DNA from: Actinomadura sp. NAK00032
GTDB lineage: Bacteria; Actinomycetota; Actinomycetes; Streptosporangiales; Streptosporangiaceae
Assembly: GCF_013364275.1 (NCBI RefSeq)
Contig: NZ_CP054932.1
Coordinates: forward strand, 558,001 to 622,000
Direction of reading: 5' to 3'
Length of the DNA stretch: 64,000 nt
Below, piece by piece: positions 43,648 through 51,316 of the stretch (position 1 is its first letter; the number at the start of each line of letters is the position of its first letter). A program made the position numbers and the translations under genes. Under the pieces are notes generated by a model. The model made no database searches. It was given only the letters and a program-made list of their open reading frames with translations, and had not been told where the DNA came from.

Positions 43648-45156
43648 GTGGAGCGGCTGGGGCGGTTCGGCGTCGTCGTGGTCGGCGGCGGCGGTGCCGG
43701 GCTGTGCGCGGCCATCGAGGCCGCCGCGGGCGGCGCGAGCGTGCTCGTGATCGAGAAGCGGCCGGTCCTCGGCGGCATGCTGCACATCGCCAACGGCGAG
43801 ATCAGCGGCGCGGGCACCCGGCGGCAGGCCGCGCGCGGCATCGAGGACGACCCGCGCGCGCACTGGCAGGACGTGATGCGCCTCTCCCACGGCAAGGCCG
43901 ACCCCGAACTGTCCTGGGAGACCGTGAGCAGGCAGGGCGGCACGGTCGACTGGCTGGAGGGGCTCGGCTTCGACTTCCACCCCGACACCCCCGCCCTGGT
44001 GCACGGCCACGAGGTCTACGCCGCGCCCCGCACCTACTGGGGCGTCGAGCAGGGGCGGTCGATGCTGCGCGTCCTGGAGCGGGAGCTGCGCCGATGGGTG
44101 CGGGACGGCGCGGTCCGGCTGGTCACCGGCGCCCGGGTGACCGGCGCGCTCGTCGAGGACGGGCGCGTGGTCGGCGTCACCGCGTCCCGCGAGGGCGAGG
44201 GCGACTTCAGCGCGCACGGCGGCGCGGTCGTGCTGGCCACCGGCGGCTACGACGCGAACCGCGAGCTGCGCAACCGGTTCCTGCCGCCCGGCTGCGAGGA
44301 CGCGCTGATCGGCTGCCTCGACCACGCCACCGGCGACGGCCTGGCCCTGGCCGCCGAGCTGGGCGCCGATGTCACCGGCAATGGGACGTTCCTGCCGGTC
44401 ATGGGGCTGATCCCCGACCCCGCCCGCCCCGGCTTCGCGGTCGACTACCGCGAGGCGTTCGTCGAGGTGGCGCCCGCCTACCGGACGCCCCACGAGATCT
44501 GGGTGAACCGCGCCGGGCAGCGGTTCGTCGCGGAGGACGTGACGAGCCCCGAACTGCGCGAGCGCGCCCTGACCGGGCAGGCCGGGCTCGCGATGCACAT
44601 CGTCTGGGACGACGCCGTCGCCCGCGTCGCGGACCCGCTCCTCAGGAACGGGGCGGGCGACTGGACCCGCGAGCGGATGGCCGCCGAGCTGCGGCGCGGC
44701 CGGTGGATCGTCGCGGCGCCCACCCTGGCGGAACTCGCCGCCCGGCTCGGCGTGGACGCCGCCGGCCTCACCGCCACCGTCGAGCGCTACAACTCCGCCG
44801 TCGCCGCCGGGCACGACGCCGAGCACGGCAGGACGACGCTCCCGATGCCCATCCAGACGCCGCCGTTCTACGGGATGACGTCCGTCGGCGCCTCGATCCT
44901 CAGCCGGGACGGCCTCCGGGTCGGCACCGACCTCGCCGTGCGCAACCGCGAGGGCGGCACCATCCCCGGCCTGTACGCGGTGGGCGAGGTGCTCGGCAAC
45001 GACGTGTTCGCCGGGGACAACTACGTCGGCGGCATGAGCGTGGGCCCCGCGCTGACGCTCGGCCGCATGCTGGGCACGCGCCTCGCCGCGCAGGCCCGGG
45101 AGGCCGCCGACCCGGAAGGCACCGAACGTCCGCCGACGAGAGAAGAGGCCACGTGA
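43648..45156 (+). CDS. FAD-dependent oxidoreductase (fumarate reductase/KstD flavoprotein family)
   Basis: 502 aa. N-terminal FAD Rossmann motif VVVGGGGAGLCAAIEAAAGG, a second nucleotide site ALYAVGEV-like (GLYAVGEVLGNDVFAGDNY) near residue 442, and the substrate/FAD segments GRTTLPMPIQTPPFYGM. Members reduce or dehydrogenate fumarate, tricarballylate or 3-ketosteroids; the substrate here is not readable. AGGAGG precedes GTG 43648. Coupled to a double-VOC gene by GTGA. Confidence 0.87.
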   Translation: MERLGRFGVVVVGGGGAGLCAAIEAAAGGASVLVIEKRPVLGGMLHIANGEISGAGTRRQAARGIEDDPRAHWQDVMRLSHGKADPELSWETVSRQGGTVDWLEGLGFDFHPDTPALVHGHEVYAAPRTYWGVEQGRSMLRVLERELRRWVRDGAVRLVTGARVTGALVEDGRVVGVTASREGEGDFSAHGGAVVLATGGYDANRELRNRFLPPGCEDALIGCLDHATGDGLALAAELGADVTGNGTFLPVMGLIPDPARPGFAVDYREAFVEVAPAYRTPHEIWVNRAGQRFVAEDVTSPELRERALTGQAGLAMHIVWDDAVARVADPLLRNGAGDWTRERMAAELRRGRWIVAAPTLAELAARLGVDAAGLTATVERYNSAVAAGHDAEHGRTTLPMPIQTPPFYGMTSVGASILSRDGLRVGTDLAVRNREGGTIPGLYAVGEVLGNDVFAGDNYVGGMSVGPALTLGRMLGTRLAAQAREAADPEGTERPPTREEAT

Positions 45157-46127
45157 GCACCGACCCCGCCCCCCTCGTCACCGGCATCACCGCCGCGCTG
45201 ATCGGCGTCACCGAGTTCCGCCCCCACCTGGACCTGCTCTGCGGGGAACTGGGCTTCGAGGTGGCGGCCGAAGGCGTCGTCAAGGCGGCGGACGCGGCCC
45301 GCCTCTGGGGTGCCGAGGCGGGCCGCCGCGACGTCGAGGCCATGATGCTGACCGCCGCCGGGGCGTCCACGGGCCGCATCCACCTGGTGAAGGTCGACGA
45401 CCCGGTGGCGCCCGCCGAGCACCCCCACACCCTGGACATCGGCCTGGCCGCCATCGACATCTACACCAAGGACCTGCACGCGACCCACGCCCAGTTGACC
45501 GAGGCCGGGTACCCGTGCGGCACGCCGTCCACGTTCGAGGTGCCGGTGGGCGACATCACGGTGTCGGTCACGGAGGGCTTCTGCTTCGGGCCGGACGGGA
45601 CCGACCTCGTCTTCGTCCAGCCGGCCAGCGCGCGCGCCACCGCAGCCTGGGACGCCGACCCGGAGCGGCCCTACACGGAGGTCTCGTCGGTCGTGTGCCA
45701 TGCCCCCGACTTCGAGGCCGAACTCGGCTTCTGGGCGGCGCTCGGCATGGCGGCCGGATACGACGTCCACTTCGGCTCGCCGGGATTCGAGAAGATGGCC
45801 GACCTCCCGTCCGGCACGCGGGCGCGGATGGCCTTCGTCGCCGGCGCGGGCGGCGGCACCGCGCGCGTCGAGCTGCTTCAGGTGCCCGACAACCCCGGCG
45901 GCGTCGACCGGCGCGCGGTGCAGCGTCCCGGACGCGGGCTCGGCCACACCGGCTGGTCCGCGGTCACCCGCGACCTCGACGCCGCCGTGGCCGCCGCCGA
46001 GAGCGCGGGAGGACGCGTCCAGTGCCGCCCCTTCGCCGCCACCACGCCCCTGCACGGGGACGCTCGGCTGGCCGTGGTCGACAGCCCGAACGGGGTCGGC
46101 GTCGAACTGTGGCAGCCGAACCGCTGA
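45153..46127 (+). CDS. Two-domain VOC/glyoxalase-fold protein (plus strand)
   Basis: 324 aa with two VOC (vicinal oxygen chelate) modules, residues about 8-155 and 170-322. Metal-site positions are partly conserved (GHTGWSAVT in the second). The layout resembles extradiol dioxygenases and 4-hydroxyphenylpyruvate dioxygenase relatives, but a full metal triad is not obvious. Translation is coupled to the flavoprotein. Confidence 0.8.
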   Translation: MSTDPAPLVTGITAALIGVTEFRPHLDLLCGELGFEVAAEGVVKAADAARLWGAEAGRRDVEAMMLTAAGASTGRIHLVKVDDPVAPAEHPHTLDIGLAAIDIYTKDLHATHAQLTEAGYPCGTPSTFEVPVGDITVSVTEGFCFGPDGTDLVFVQPASARATAAWDADPERPYTEVSSVVCHAPDFEAELGFWAALGMAAGYDVHFGSPGFEKMADLPSGTRARMAFVAGAGGGTARVELLQVPDNPGGVDRRAVQRPGRGLGHTGWSAVTRDLDAAVAAAESAGGRVQCRPFAATTPLHGDARLAVVDSPNGVGVELWQPNR

Positions 46128-46140
46128 GGCGGGCCGGGGG

Positions 46141-47076
46141 TCAACGGCGCTGGTAGAACTCCAGGACCTCGCCGTCCGGGCCGAAGAACGGCTGCACCAG
46201 CGCGGGCCCGTGGGGTGGGAGGTCGAGTTCGACCGGCGCGCACACCGGCTCGGCCGACTGCGCGGCGAGGAGGGCGGCGGTGGCGGCCAGGTCGTCGGTC
46301 TCCAGCGAGACCGACAGGATCCCGAGGTTCGGCGGGACTGCGCGCTCCCGCTGCGTCCGGCCGGCGAGCCCGACGTACTGCGCGATCTCTACGCGCCCGT
46401 TCATCGTGTCGCCGGGCACGTACATGTTGATGTTGTGCAGCCCGGTGCCCTCGGGGAACCGGAAGAACGACTCCATCCCCTCGACGACCTTGTCGTACAG
46501 CTTCACGAAGCCCAGCGCCTCGTAGAAGGCGGCGGACGCGGCGGCGTCGGCGACGTGCACGGCGACCGTCTGCAACTCGCTGGACCGGCCGTCGTATTCG
46601 GCGAACGCGCTGCCCGGGGCCGGTTCGAGCTGGAACACGTCGAGGACGACGCCGTCCGGGTCGAAGGAGAGCGAGTCCCATGCGGACAGTTCAGGGGTGA
46701 CCGTCCAGTGCGTGGGCTTCGAGCGGACGCCCCCGCCCGTCCGCGCCAGCCGCTCCAGGGCCTGCCCGAGGTCGTTCACCCTGATGTTGAGCGCGTAGTG
46801 GCCGTGGTCCTGGGCGCGGGAGTAGTCGCCCCAGATGCGCTCGCCGGGCACGTCGAAGGACACGAGCCGCACCAGCCCCGTCGTGGCGCCCTCGGGGCCG
46901 AGCACGACCGTCCGTCCGGTCAGCCCGCGCGGCATCTGCCACGCCCGCTCGGCCTCGGGACCGCAGAGCACGGCCTCCTCGCCGTGGACGACGTACCCGA
47001 ACGTCTCCGCGTAGAAGGCGCGCGAACGCTCCAGGTCGGAGACGGCGACCGTCGCCGCCCGCAGCTCACTGATCAC
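46141..47076 (-). CDS. Two-domain VOC/glyoxalase-fold protein (minus strand)
   Basis: 311 aa with two VOC modules (from VISELRAATVAVSDL, and from ELQTVAVHVADAAASAAFY). A likely metal set is His in DHGHYALNIRV and His in VAVHVADAA plus Glu in GEVLEFYQ. GTG 47076 is used because a longer frame from TTG 47115 would start inside the -10 box. Convergent with, and seemingly co-regulated with, the flavoprotein operon. Confidence 0.82.
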   Translation of the reverse strand: MISELRAATVAVSDLERSRAFYAETFGYVVHGEEAVLCGPEAERAWQMPRGLTGRTVVLGPEGATTGLVRLVSFDVPGERIWGDYSRAQDHGHYALNIRVNDLGQALERLARTGGGVRSKPTHWTVTPELSAWDSLSFDPDGVVLDVFQLEPAPGSAFAEYDGRSSELQTVAVHVADAAASAAFYEALGFVKLYDKVVEGMESFFRFPEGTGLHNINMYVPGDTMNGRVEIAQYVGLAGRTQRERAVPPNLGILSVSLETDDLAATAALLAAQSAEPVCAPVELDLPPHGPALVQPFFGPDGEVLEFYQRR

Positions 47077-47094
47077 GGCTGTTGTTCCGCCAAT

Positions 47095-47143
47095 CGGAAT
47101 ATCGTTTCGTTTCAATCTAGGCGCCTGGGGGCTCCAGGGTCAA
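47095..47143 (-). promoter_or_regulatory. Promoter and operator of the minus-strand VOC gene
   Basis: On the minus strand TTGACC (47143-47138), 18-bp spacer, TAGATT (47119-47114), then GAAACG-AT-ATTCCG (47108-47095). It is the same layout as at 43578-43624, so a common regulator is likely. Confidence 0.72.
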
Positions 47144-47163
47144 GGTGAGGGCGACACGGGCTG

Positions 47164-47175
47164 CTACACATGTAG
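47164..47175. promoter_or_regulatory. BlaI-type operator, CDF-BlaI-M56 operon
   Basis: CTACA-CA-TGTAG, perfect 5-bp arms. BlaI/MecI repressors recognise TACA-N2-TGTA. It lies 133 bp upstream of the CDF gene, immediately before an AT-rich TTTTAT. It suggests autoregulation of the BlaI-type gene. Confidence 0.75.
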
Positions 47176-47287
47176 TTTTATGACGCGCGCCGGGACCGGG
47201 CCCTGTTGGACGTGCTCCCGGCCATCACTGCCTACGCTTGACCGGACGTCCATCAGGGGAAGCCGGCCGGAGGGAACAGGGGAGCTC

Positions 47288-47327
47288 GTGAGCGCCGAGG
47301 CAAGCACGTGAGCGCCGAGGGAAGTAC
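47288..47327 (+). repeat. 20-bp tandem duplication at the CDF start
   Basis: GTGAGCGCCGAGGCAAGCAC (47288-47307) is repeated with two changes at 47308-47327. The first GTG opens only a 7-residue frame whose TGA overlaps the second GTG (GTGA). It looks like a duplicated start region turned into a minimal leader peptide. Confidence 0.7.
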
Positions 47328-48228
47328 GAAGGCGGTCGTCACCGCGCTGGGCGCGAACCTGGGGATCGCGGTGACGAAGTTCGTGGCGTTCGCGCTGACG
47401 GGGTCGTCCTCGATGCTGGCCGAGGGCATCCACTCGGTGGCCGACTCCAGCAACCAGGCGCTGCTGCTGATCGGCGGCAAGCGGGCGGAGCGCCGCGCGA
47501 CCGAGGAGCACCCGTTCGGGTACGGGCGCGAGCGCTACATCTACGCGTTCCTGGTCGCGATCGTGCTGTTCAGCCTGGGCGGCCTGTTCGCGCTCTACGA
47601 GGCGTGGCACAAGATCTCCGACCCGCACCCGATCGAGGAATGGCAGTGGGTGCCGATCGTGGTGCTGCTGATCGCGATCGTCCTGGAGGGGACGGCGCTG
47701 CGCACGGCGGTCAAGGAGTCCAACCGCAGCCGGGGGCGGGCGAACTGGGTGCAGTTCGTCCGGCGGTCGAAGTCGCCGGAGCTGCCGGTGATCCTGCTGG
47801 AGGACACCGGCGCGCTGGCCGGCCTGGTCTTCGCGCTCGCGGGCGTCAGCCTGACCCTCGCCACCGGCGACGGCGTCTGGGACGGCATCGGCACCGCGGC
47901 GATCGGCGTGCTGCTCGCGGCCATCGCGATCGTGCTGGGCACCGAGGTGAAGAGCCTGCTCATCGGCGAGTCCGCGACCGCCGAGCAGGTCCGGGAGATC
48001 CGCCGGGCGATCGTGGCGAGCCCCGACGTCCCGCAGCTGATCCACATGCGCACCATGCATCTCGGGCCGGAGGAGCTGCTCGTCGCCGCCAAGATCGCCG
48101 TGGACCTCCAGGACGACGCCCGCGAGGTCGCCGACGCCATCAACGACGCCGAGGCCCGCATCCGCGCGGCCGTGCCCATCGCCCGGCTCATCTACCTGGA
48201 GCCGGACGTGCTGCGGAAGGGGGGCTGA
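47308..48228 (+). CDS. Cation diffusion facilitator (CDF) family transporter
   Basis: 306 aa. Six helices; TM2 has the metal motif H-x-x-x-D (HSVADSSNQ) and TM5 an acidic site (LLEDTGALAG), followed by a cytoplasmic ferredoxin-like domain. The family exports Zn, Fe, Mn, Co or Ni by proton antiport. GTG 47308 has GAGG upstream, inside the duplication. First gene of an operon with a BlaI-type repressor and M56 protease. Confidence 0.92.
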   Translation: MSAEGSTKAVVTALGANLGIAVTKFVAFALTGSSSMLAEGIHSVADSSNQALLLIGGKRAERRATEEHPFGYGRERYIYAFLVAIVLFSLGGLFALYEAWHKISDPHPIEEWQWVPIVVLLIAIVLEGTALRTAVKESNRSRGRANWVQFVRRSKSPELPVILLEDTGALAGLVFALAGVSLTLATGDGVWDGIGTAAIGVLLAAIAIVLGTEVKSLLIGESATAEQVREIRRAIVASPDVPQLIHMRTMHLGPEELLVAAKIAVDLQDDAREVADAINDAEARIRAAVPIARLIYLEPDVLRKGG

Positions 48229-48233
48229 CGGAG

Positions 48234-48596
48234 ATGACGCGCAGGCCGCTCGGGCAGCTGGAGGCGGAGGTGCTCGCCGCGCTGGCCGGGCTCGGCGGCT
48301 CGGCCAGCACCGCCGAGCTGGTGGCGCGCCTCGACGGCGAGCCGGCGTACACGACGGTGAACACGATCCTGCACCGGCTCCACGAGAAGCGGCTCGTCTC
48401 GCGCACCCGCGCGGGGCGGCACTACCGGTACCGGCTCGCGGTGGACGAGTCCGAGCTGGTCGCCGGGCGCATGCACGACCACCTGCGGCACGCCAGCGAC
48501 CCGGGCACCGTGCTCAGCCGGTTCGCGCGCTCGCTCAGCGCCGAGGAGGCGCGGAAGCTGCGCGAGGTCCTCGACGGTCCGGACGGCGGCAGGTGA
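48234..48596 (+). CDS. BlaI/MecI/CopY-family repressor
   Basis: 120 aa. Winged helix in the N-terminal two thirds (LGQLEAEVLAALAGLGGSAS, AYTTVNTILHRLHEKRLVSR, HYRYRLAVDE) and a short dimerisation helix region (LSRFARSLSAEEARKLREVL). Such repressors are inactivated by cleavage through an M56 protease, which here is the next gene with a GTGA overlap. Three matching operators lie within 4 kb. Confidence 0.92.
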   Translation: MTRRPLGQLEAEVLAALAGLGGSASTAELVARLDGEPAYTTVNTILHRLHEKRLVSRTRAGRHYRYRLAVDESELVAGRMHDHLRHASDPGTVLSRFARSLSAEEARKLREVLDGPDGGR

Positions 48597-49486
48597 ACTG
48601 GTTCACCTTCCTGCCGCTGGCCATCATGGTCACGCTGAGCCTCGCGCTCGGGCTCGCCGCCCCGTTACGGCTGCATCCGTCCTGGTCGGCGCGGCTGCTG
48701 GCGACGACCGGGGCGATGACCGTCGTGGCGGCGCTCGGTACCGGCGTCTTCGTGGCGATCAACTACGCGGCGACGCTGGCCCCGGCCGCCGCGGCGCACG
48801 TCCCCGAATGGGCGCTGTTCGGCGACGACAGCCCCGTCCCGCACGCGGTCGGGATCCCGGCGGCCGTGCTGACCGCCGCCGGGTTCGCGGTGGCGGGCCG
48901 GACGGTCGCGGGCTGGACGCGGGAGCTGCGCGACGCGCGGCGCGACACGGGCGCGCCGCTGGAGACCGACACCCCGATCGCCGTCGCGGTCCCGGGCCGC
49001 CACGGCGGGGTGCTGCTGTCGCGGGGCCTGCTGCGCGACCTGACCGCCGCGGAGCTGCACGTCGTCCTGGAGCACGAGACGTCGCATCTCAGGCACCGCC
49101 ACCACCGCTACCTGGCGGCCGGCGCGCTCGCCGCGGCGGTGCTGCCGCCGGTCCGGGTGCTGGACGGCGCGCTGCGGCTCGCGGTGGAGCGGTGGGCGGA
49201 CGAGGACGCCGCCGAGGCGGCCGGCGACCGCGCCCTGGTCGCCCGGACGCTCGCGAAGGTCGCGCTCGCCCAGCCCCGCGCCGCCGGACCGGTCACCGCG
49301 TTCGCCGACTCGGGGGTCGTGCAGCGCGTCGAGGCGCTGATGGGCACGCCCCCGGCCAAGAACGCGGTCACCGGCCCGCTGCTGCTCCTCGGCAACGGGG
49401 TCGTCACCGGCTCGCTGACCGCCGCGACCCTCCAGCTCGACCACGTGATCGCGTCCGCGCTGCTGTCGCTGCTCGCGTTCCGGTGA
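48593..49486 (+). CDS. M56-type membrane zinc metalloprotease (BlaR-like, no sensor domain)
   Basis: 297 aa. Membrane helices at both ends and a cytoplasmic zinc site His161-Glu162-Thr-Ser-His165 (LEHETSHL), with a probable third ligand Glu in AVERWADEDAAE near residue 199. Unlike BlaR1/MecR1 there is no penicillin-binding C-terminal domain, so the inducing signal is unknown. Probably cleaves the adjacent BlaI-type repressor. Confidence 0.88.
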   Translation: MNWFTFLPLAIMVTLSLALGLAAPLRLHPSWSARLLATTGAMTVVAALGTGVFVAINYAATLAPAAAAHVPEWALFGDDSPVPHAVGIPAAVLTAAGFAVAGRTVAGWTRELRDARRDTGAPLETDTPIAVAVPGRHGGVLLSRGLLRDLTAAELHVVLEHETSHLRHRHHRYLAAGALAAAVLPPVRVLDGALRLAVERWADEDAAEAAGDRALVARTLAKVALAQPRAAGPVTAFADSGVVQRVEALMGTPPAKNAVTGPLLLLGNGVVTGSLTAATLQLDHVIASALLSLLAFR

Positions 49487-49506
49487 CGGCGGGCCCGGCG
49501 GGCTCA

Positions 49507-49539
49507 GGGGCCCGGCCGGCTCGGCTGACGGCGGGCCCC
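49507..49539. terminator. Hairpin between convergent M56 and TerB-like genes
   Basis: GGGGCCCG (49507-49514) pairs with CGGGCCCC (49532-49539); overlapping direct repeats of GACGGCGGGCCC surround it. A GC-type bidirectional terminator is likely. Confidence 0.6.
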
Positions 49540-49546
49540 GGCCGGC

Positions 49547-50002
49547 TCAGAGCTCGAACTCGGCGGGATCCAGGCCGACGGCGAAGCACGCCTCGCGGAC
49601 GATGGACTTCTCCTGGTCGTCGAAGTGGCCGTCCGCGCCGCCGATGATGATGCCGATCTGGATGACGGCGCGCGCCTCGGCGGGCTTCTTCTTGGTCTTG
49701 CCGATGTCCTGCAGGACCGAGACCTTCCCGAAGTCGAAGTCGGCCGTCAGCTTGGACACGTAGTCGTTGAAGCGGCGCTGCAGGTCGTCCGCCGGGAAGT
49801 TCTGCAGCACCTCGTTGGAGGCGATCAGGGACGCGGTGCGCTGCCGCTCGGACGGGTCGACGCTGCCGTCGGCCGCCGCGACGAGCGCGCACATCGCCAT
49901 GCTCGCGTCCCGGAACGCTCCGCTCTTCAGTTCGTTCTTCTTACTGAGCAGCTGCGTCTGCATGGTCTGGGTCGACTCCCGCAGCTTGTCCCAGAAGGCC
50001 AT
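49547..50002 (-). CDS. TerB-family tellurite-resistance/stress protein
   Basis: 151 aa helical protein. TerB signatures: AMCALVAAADGSVDPSERQR and GIIIGGADGHFDDQEKSIVR, each with an acidic Ca-type loop (AADGSVDPSE, ADGHFDDQE). TerB-like proteins act in metal/oxidant stress and surveillance complexes. GGAGGA precedes ATG 50002. A BlaI-type dyad lies 33 bp upstream. Confidence 0.92.
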   Translation of the reverse strand: MAFWDKLRESTQTMQTQLLSKKNELKSGAFRDASMAMCALVAAADGSVDPSERQRTASLIASNEVLQNFPADDLQRRFNDYVSKLTADFDFGKVSVLQDIGKTKKKPAEARAVIQIGIIIGGADGHFDDQEKSIVREACFAVGLDPAEFEL

Positions 50003-50034
50003 CGGATCCTCCTCCACTCGCTGTTCGTCTCACC

Positions 50035-50058
50035 CTGCTGCTACAAGTGTAGTAGCAG
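50035..50058. promoter_or_regulatory. BlaI-type operator, terB-like gene
   Basis: CTGCTG-CTACA-AG-TGTAG-TAGCAG: 11-bp arms with a single mismatch around an AG centre. Located 33-56 bp ahead of the TerB-like start and also just after the stop of the Spo0M-like gene. Confidence 0.82.
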
Positions 50059-50068
50059 GTTCCGCGGG

Positions 50069-51181
50069 TCAGTCCTCGCCCTCGAAGTCTTCGGCGGCGT
50101 CCTCGTAGGCCTCTTCGTAAGCCTCCTCGTAGGCGTCCTCATACGCGTCCTCGTAGGCGTTCTGGACGGCCTGCTCGAACACCGCCTCCTGCACGGCCTG
50201 CTCGCTCACCTGGGCGAAGGCGTCGCCGACCGACGGCTCGTCCTGCTCGTCCTCGTCGTCGTCCAGCATCTCGTTGACGACGGCGCCCGCCACGAGCCCG
50301 GCCGCCAGGCCGCCCGCCGCGCCCGCGGCGACGCCTCCCCAGCCGGGACCGTGACCGTGCTGCTCGCCGTGGTGGTGCGAGGCGTGCGGGAAACCGTGGC
50401 CGGCGTGCCCGTGCCCGGCGACGGCCCGCAGCCAGTTCTCCAGCTCGTGCTCCCAGGACATGTGCAGGGCGTCCTCGTGGGAGACGTGGTAGCGGCCGAA
50501 GACGTCGTCGCCCTCGGTGAACGCGGTGCCGCGCCGGTCGGCCTCCAGGACCACCGCCAGCCCGTACGGGTCGGCCACGAACGTCAGCTCCACCTCGTTG
50601 ATCTGCCCGGCGTACTCGGACGGCGCGTAGAACTCGATCTCCTGATAGAACGGCAGCTCATGGTGGAGGCCGGCGATGTGCCCCTCCTCCACGTCGGCGC
50701 TCTTGAACGTGAAGCCGAGCGTCCCGAACGCGTACAGGACGCGCTGCTGGGACGGCAGCGGAGTCACCGTGATGGGATCCAGGTCCCCGGCGTCGACCGC
50801 CCCGGCGATCTCCAGCTCGGTGCGGACGCCCATGGCCATGCCGTGCAGGTGCTGCCCGTTGACCTCGGTCACGGGCAGCTCCCACGGCAGCGGCAGCCGG
50901 AACGGCACCGACTGGTACTGCCCGGCCCCGACATGGAGCGGTCCGGCGACCGCGCCCCGGTAGAACTCGCGGGTTCCGGCGCCCTCGTGGTCGCCGTGCT
51001 CGTACTCGGCCTGGGTGACCAGGCTCACCGTCACCTGGTGGACGTGCGCGTCGTGGTCGCCGCCCTGGATCCGGACCTCGCCGGACAGGTGATCCCCGGG
51101 GCGGGCCTGCGCCGTGCCGAGAACGGTCTCGACCGACGGCCCTCCCACCCCGAAGGCGCCGAGCAACCGCTTGAAGACCAT
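50069..51181 (-). CDS. Spo0M-like arrestin-fold protein with His-rich and acidic repeat tail
   Basis: 370 aa. Residues 1 to about 255 are a Spo0M (sporulation-control) domain: FGVGGPSVETVLGTAQARPG, SGEVRIQGGDHDAHV and FYQEIEFYAPSEYAG. Then come a His-rich stretch (HGHAGHGFPHASHHHGEQHG), a Gly/Ala-rich segment (GGVAAGAAGGLAAGLVAGA) and a strongly acidic tail with YEDA/YEEA repeats. The tail is much longer than in classic Spo0M. Preceded by a BlaI-type dyad. Confidence 0.88.
   Translation of the reverse strand: MVFKRLLGAFGVGGPSVETVLGTAQARPGDHLSGEVRIQGGDHDAHVHQVTVSLVTQAEYEHGDHEGAGTREFYRGAVAGPLHVGAGQYQSVPFRLPLPWELPVTEVNGQHLHGMAMGVRTELEIAGAVDAGDLDPITVTPLPSQQRVLYAFGTLGFTFKSADVEEGHIAGLHHELPFYQEIEFYAPSEYAGQINEVELTFVADPYGLAVVLEADRRGTAFTEGDDVFGRYHVSHEDALHMSWEHELENWLRAVAGHGHAGHGFPHASHHHGEQHGHGPGWGGVAAGAAGGLAAGLVAGAVVNEMLDDDEDEQDEPSVGDAFAQVSEQAVQEAVFEQAVQNAYEDAYEDAYEEAYEEAYEDAAEDFEGED
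50097..50156 (-). repeat. Five 12-bp tandem repeats coding Tyr-Glu-Asp/Glu-Ala
   Basis: Units such as GCGTCCTCGTAG and GCCTCCTCGTAG repeat in frame five times, giving the YEDA/YEEA acidic tail of the Spo0M-like protein. Copy number could vary between strains. Confidence 0.85.
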
Positions 51182-51230
51182 GGGCCCCTCTCTCTTCCGC
51201 CGTCATCGCGCAGCGGCCGACGGCCCGGCC

Positions 51231-51256
51231 GCTGCTACTACATTTGTAGCAGCAGC
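51231..51256. promoter_or_regulatory. BlaI-type operator, spo0M-like gene
   Basis: GCTGCTA-CTACA-TT-TGTAG-CAGCAGC: 12-bp arms with one mismatch. It is 50 bp before the Spo0M-like start and nearly identical to the site at 50035-50058. Confidence 0.82.
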
Positions 51257-51316
51257 GGTCGAGAACTCACCAGGAGAGGGGGCTTCCCGTAACTCTCTAT
51301 CAGTCTCGCTTCGCGG

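Noticed and set aside
43551..43988. N-terminal extension of the HEAT protein
   Set aside because: It would run antisense through the flavoprotein gene and its promoter; ATG 43550 gives a sensible helical start.
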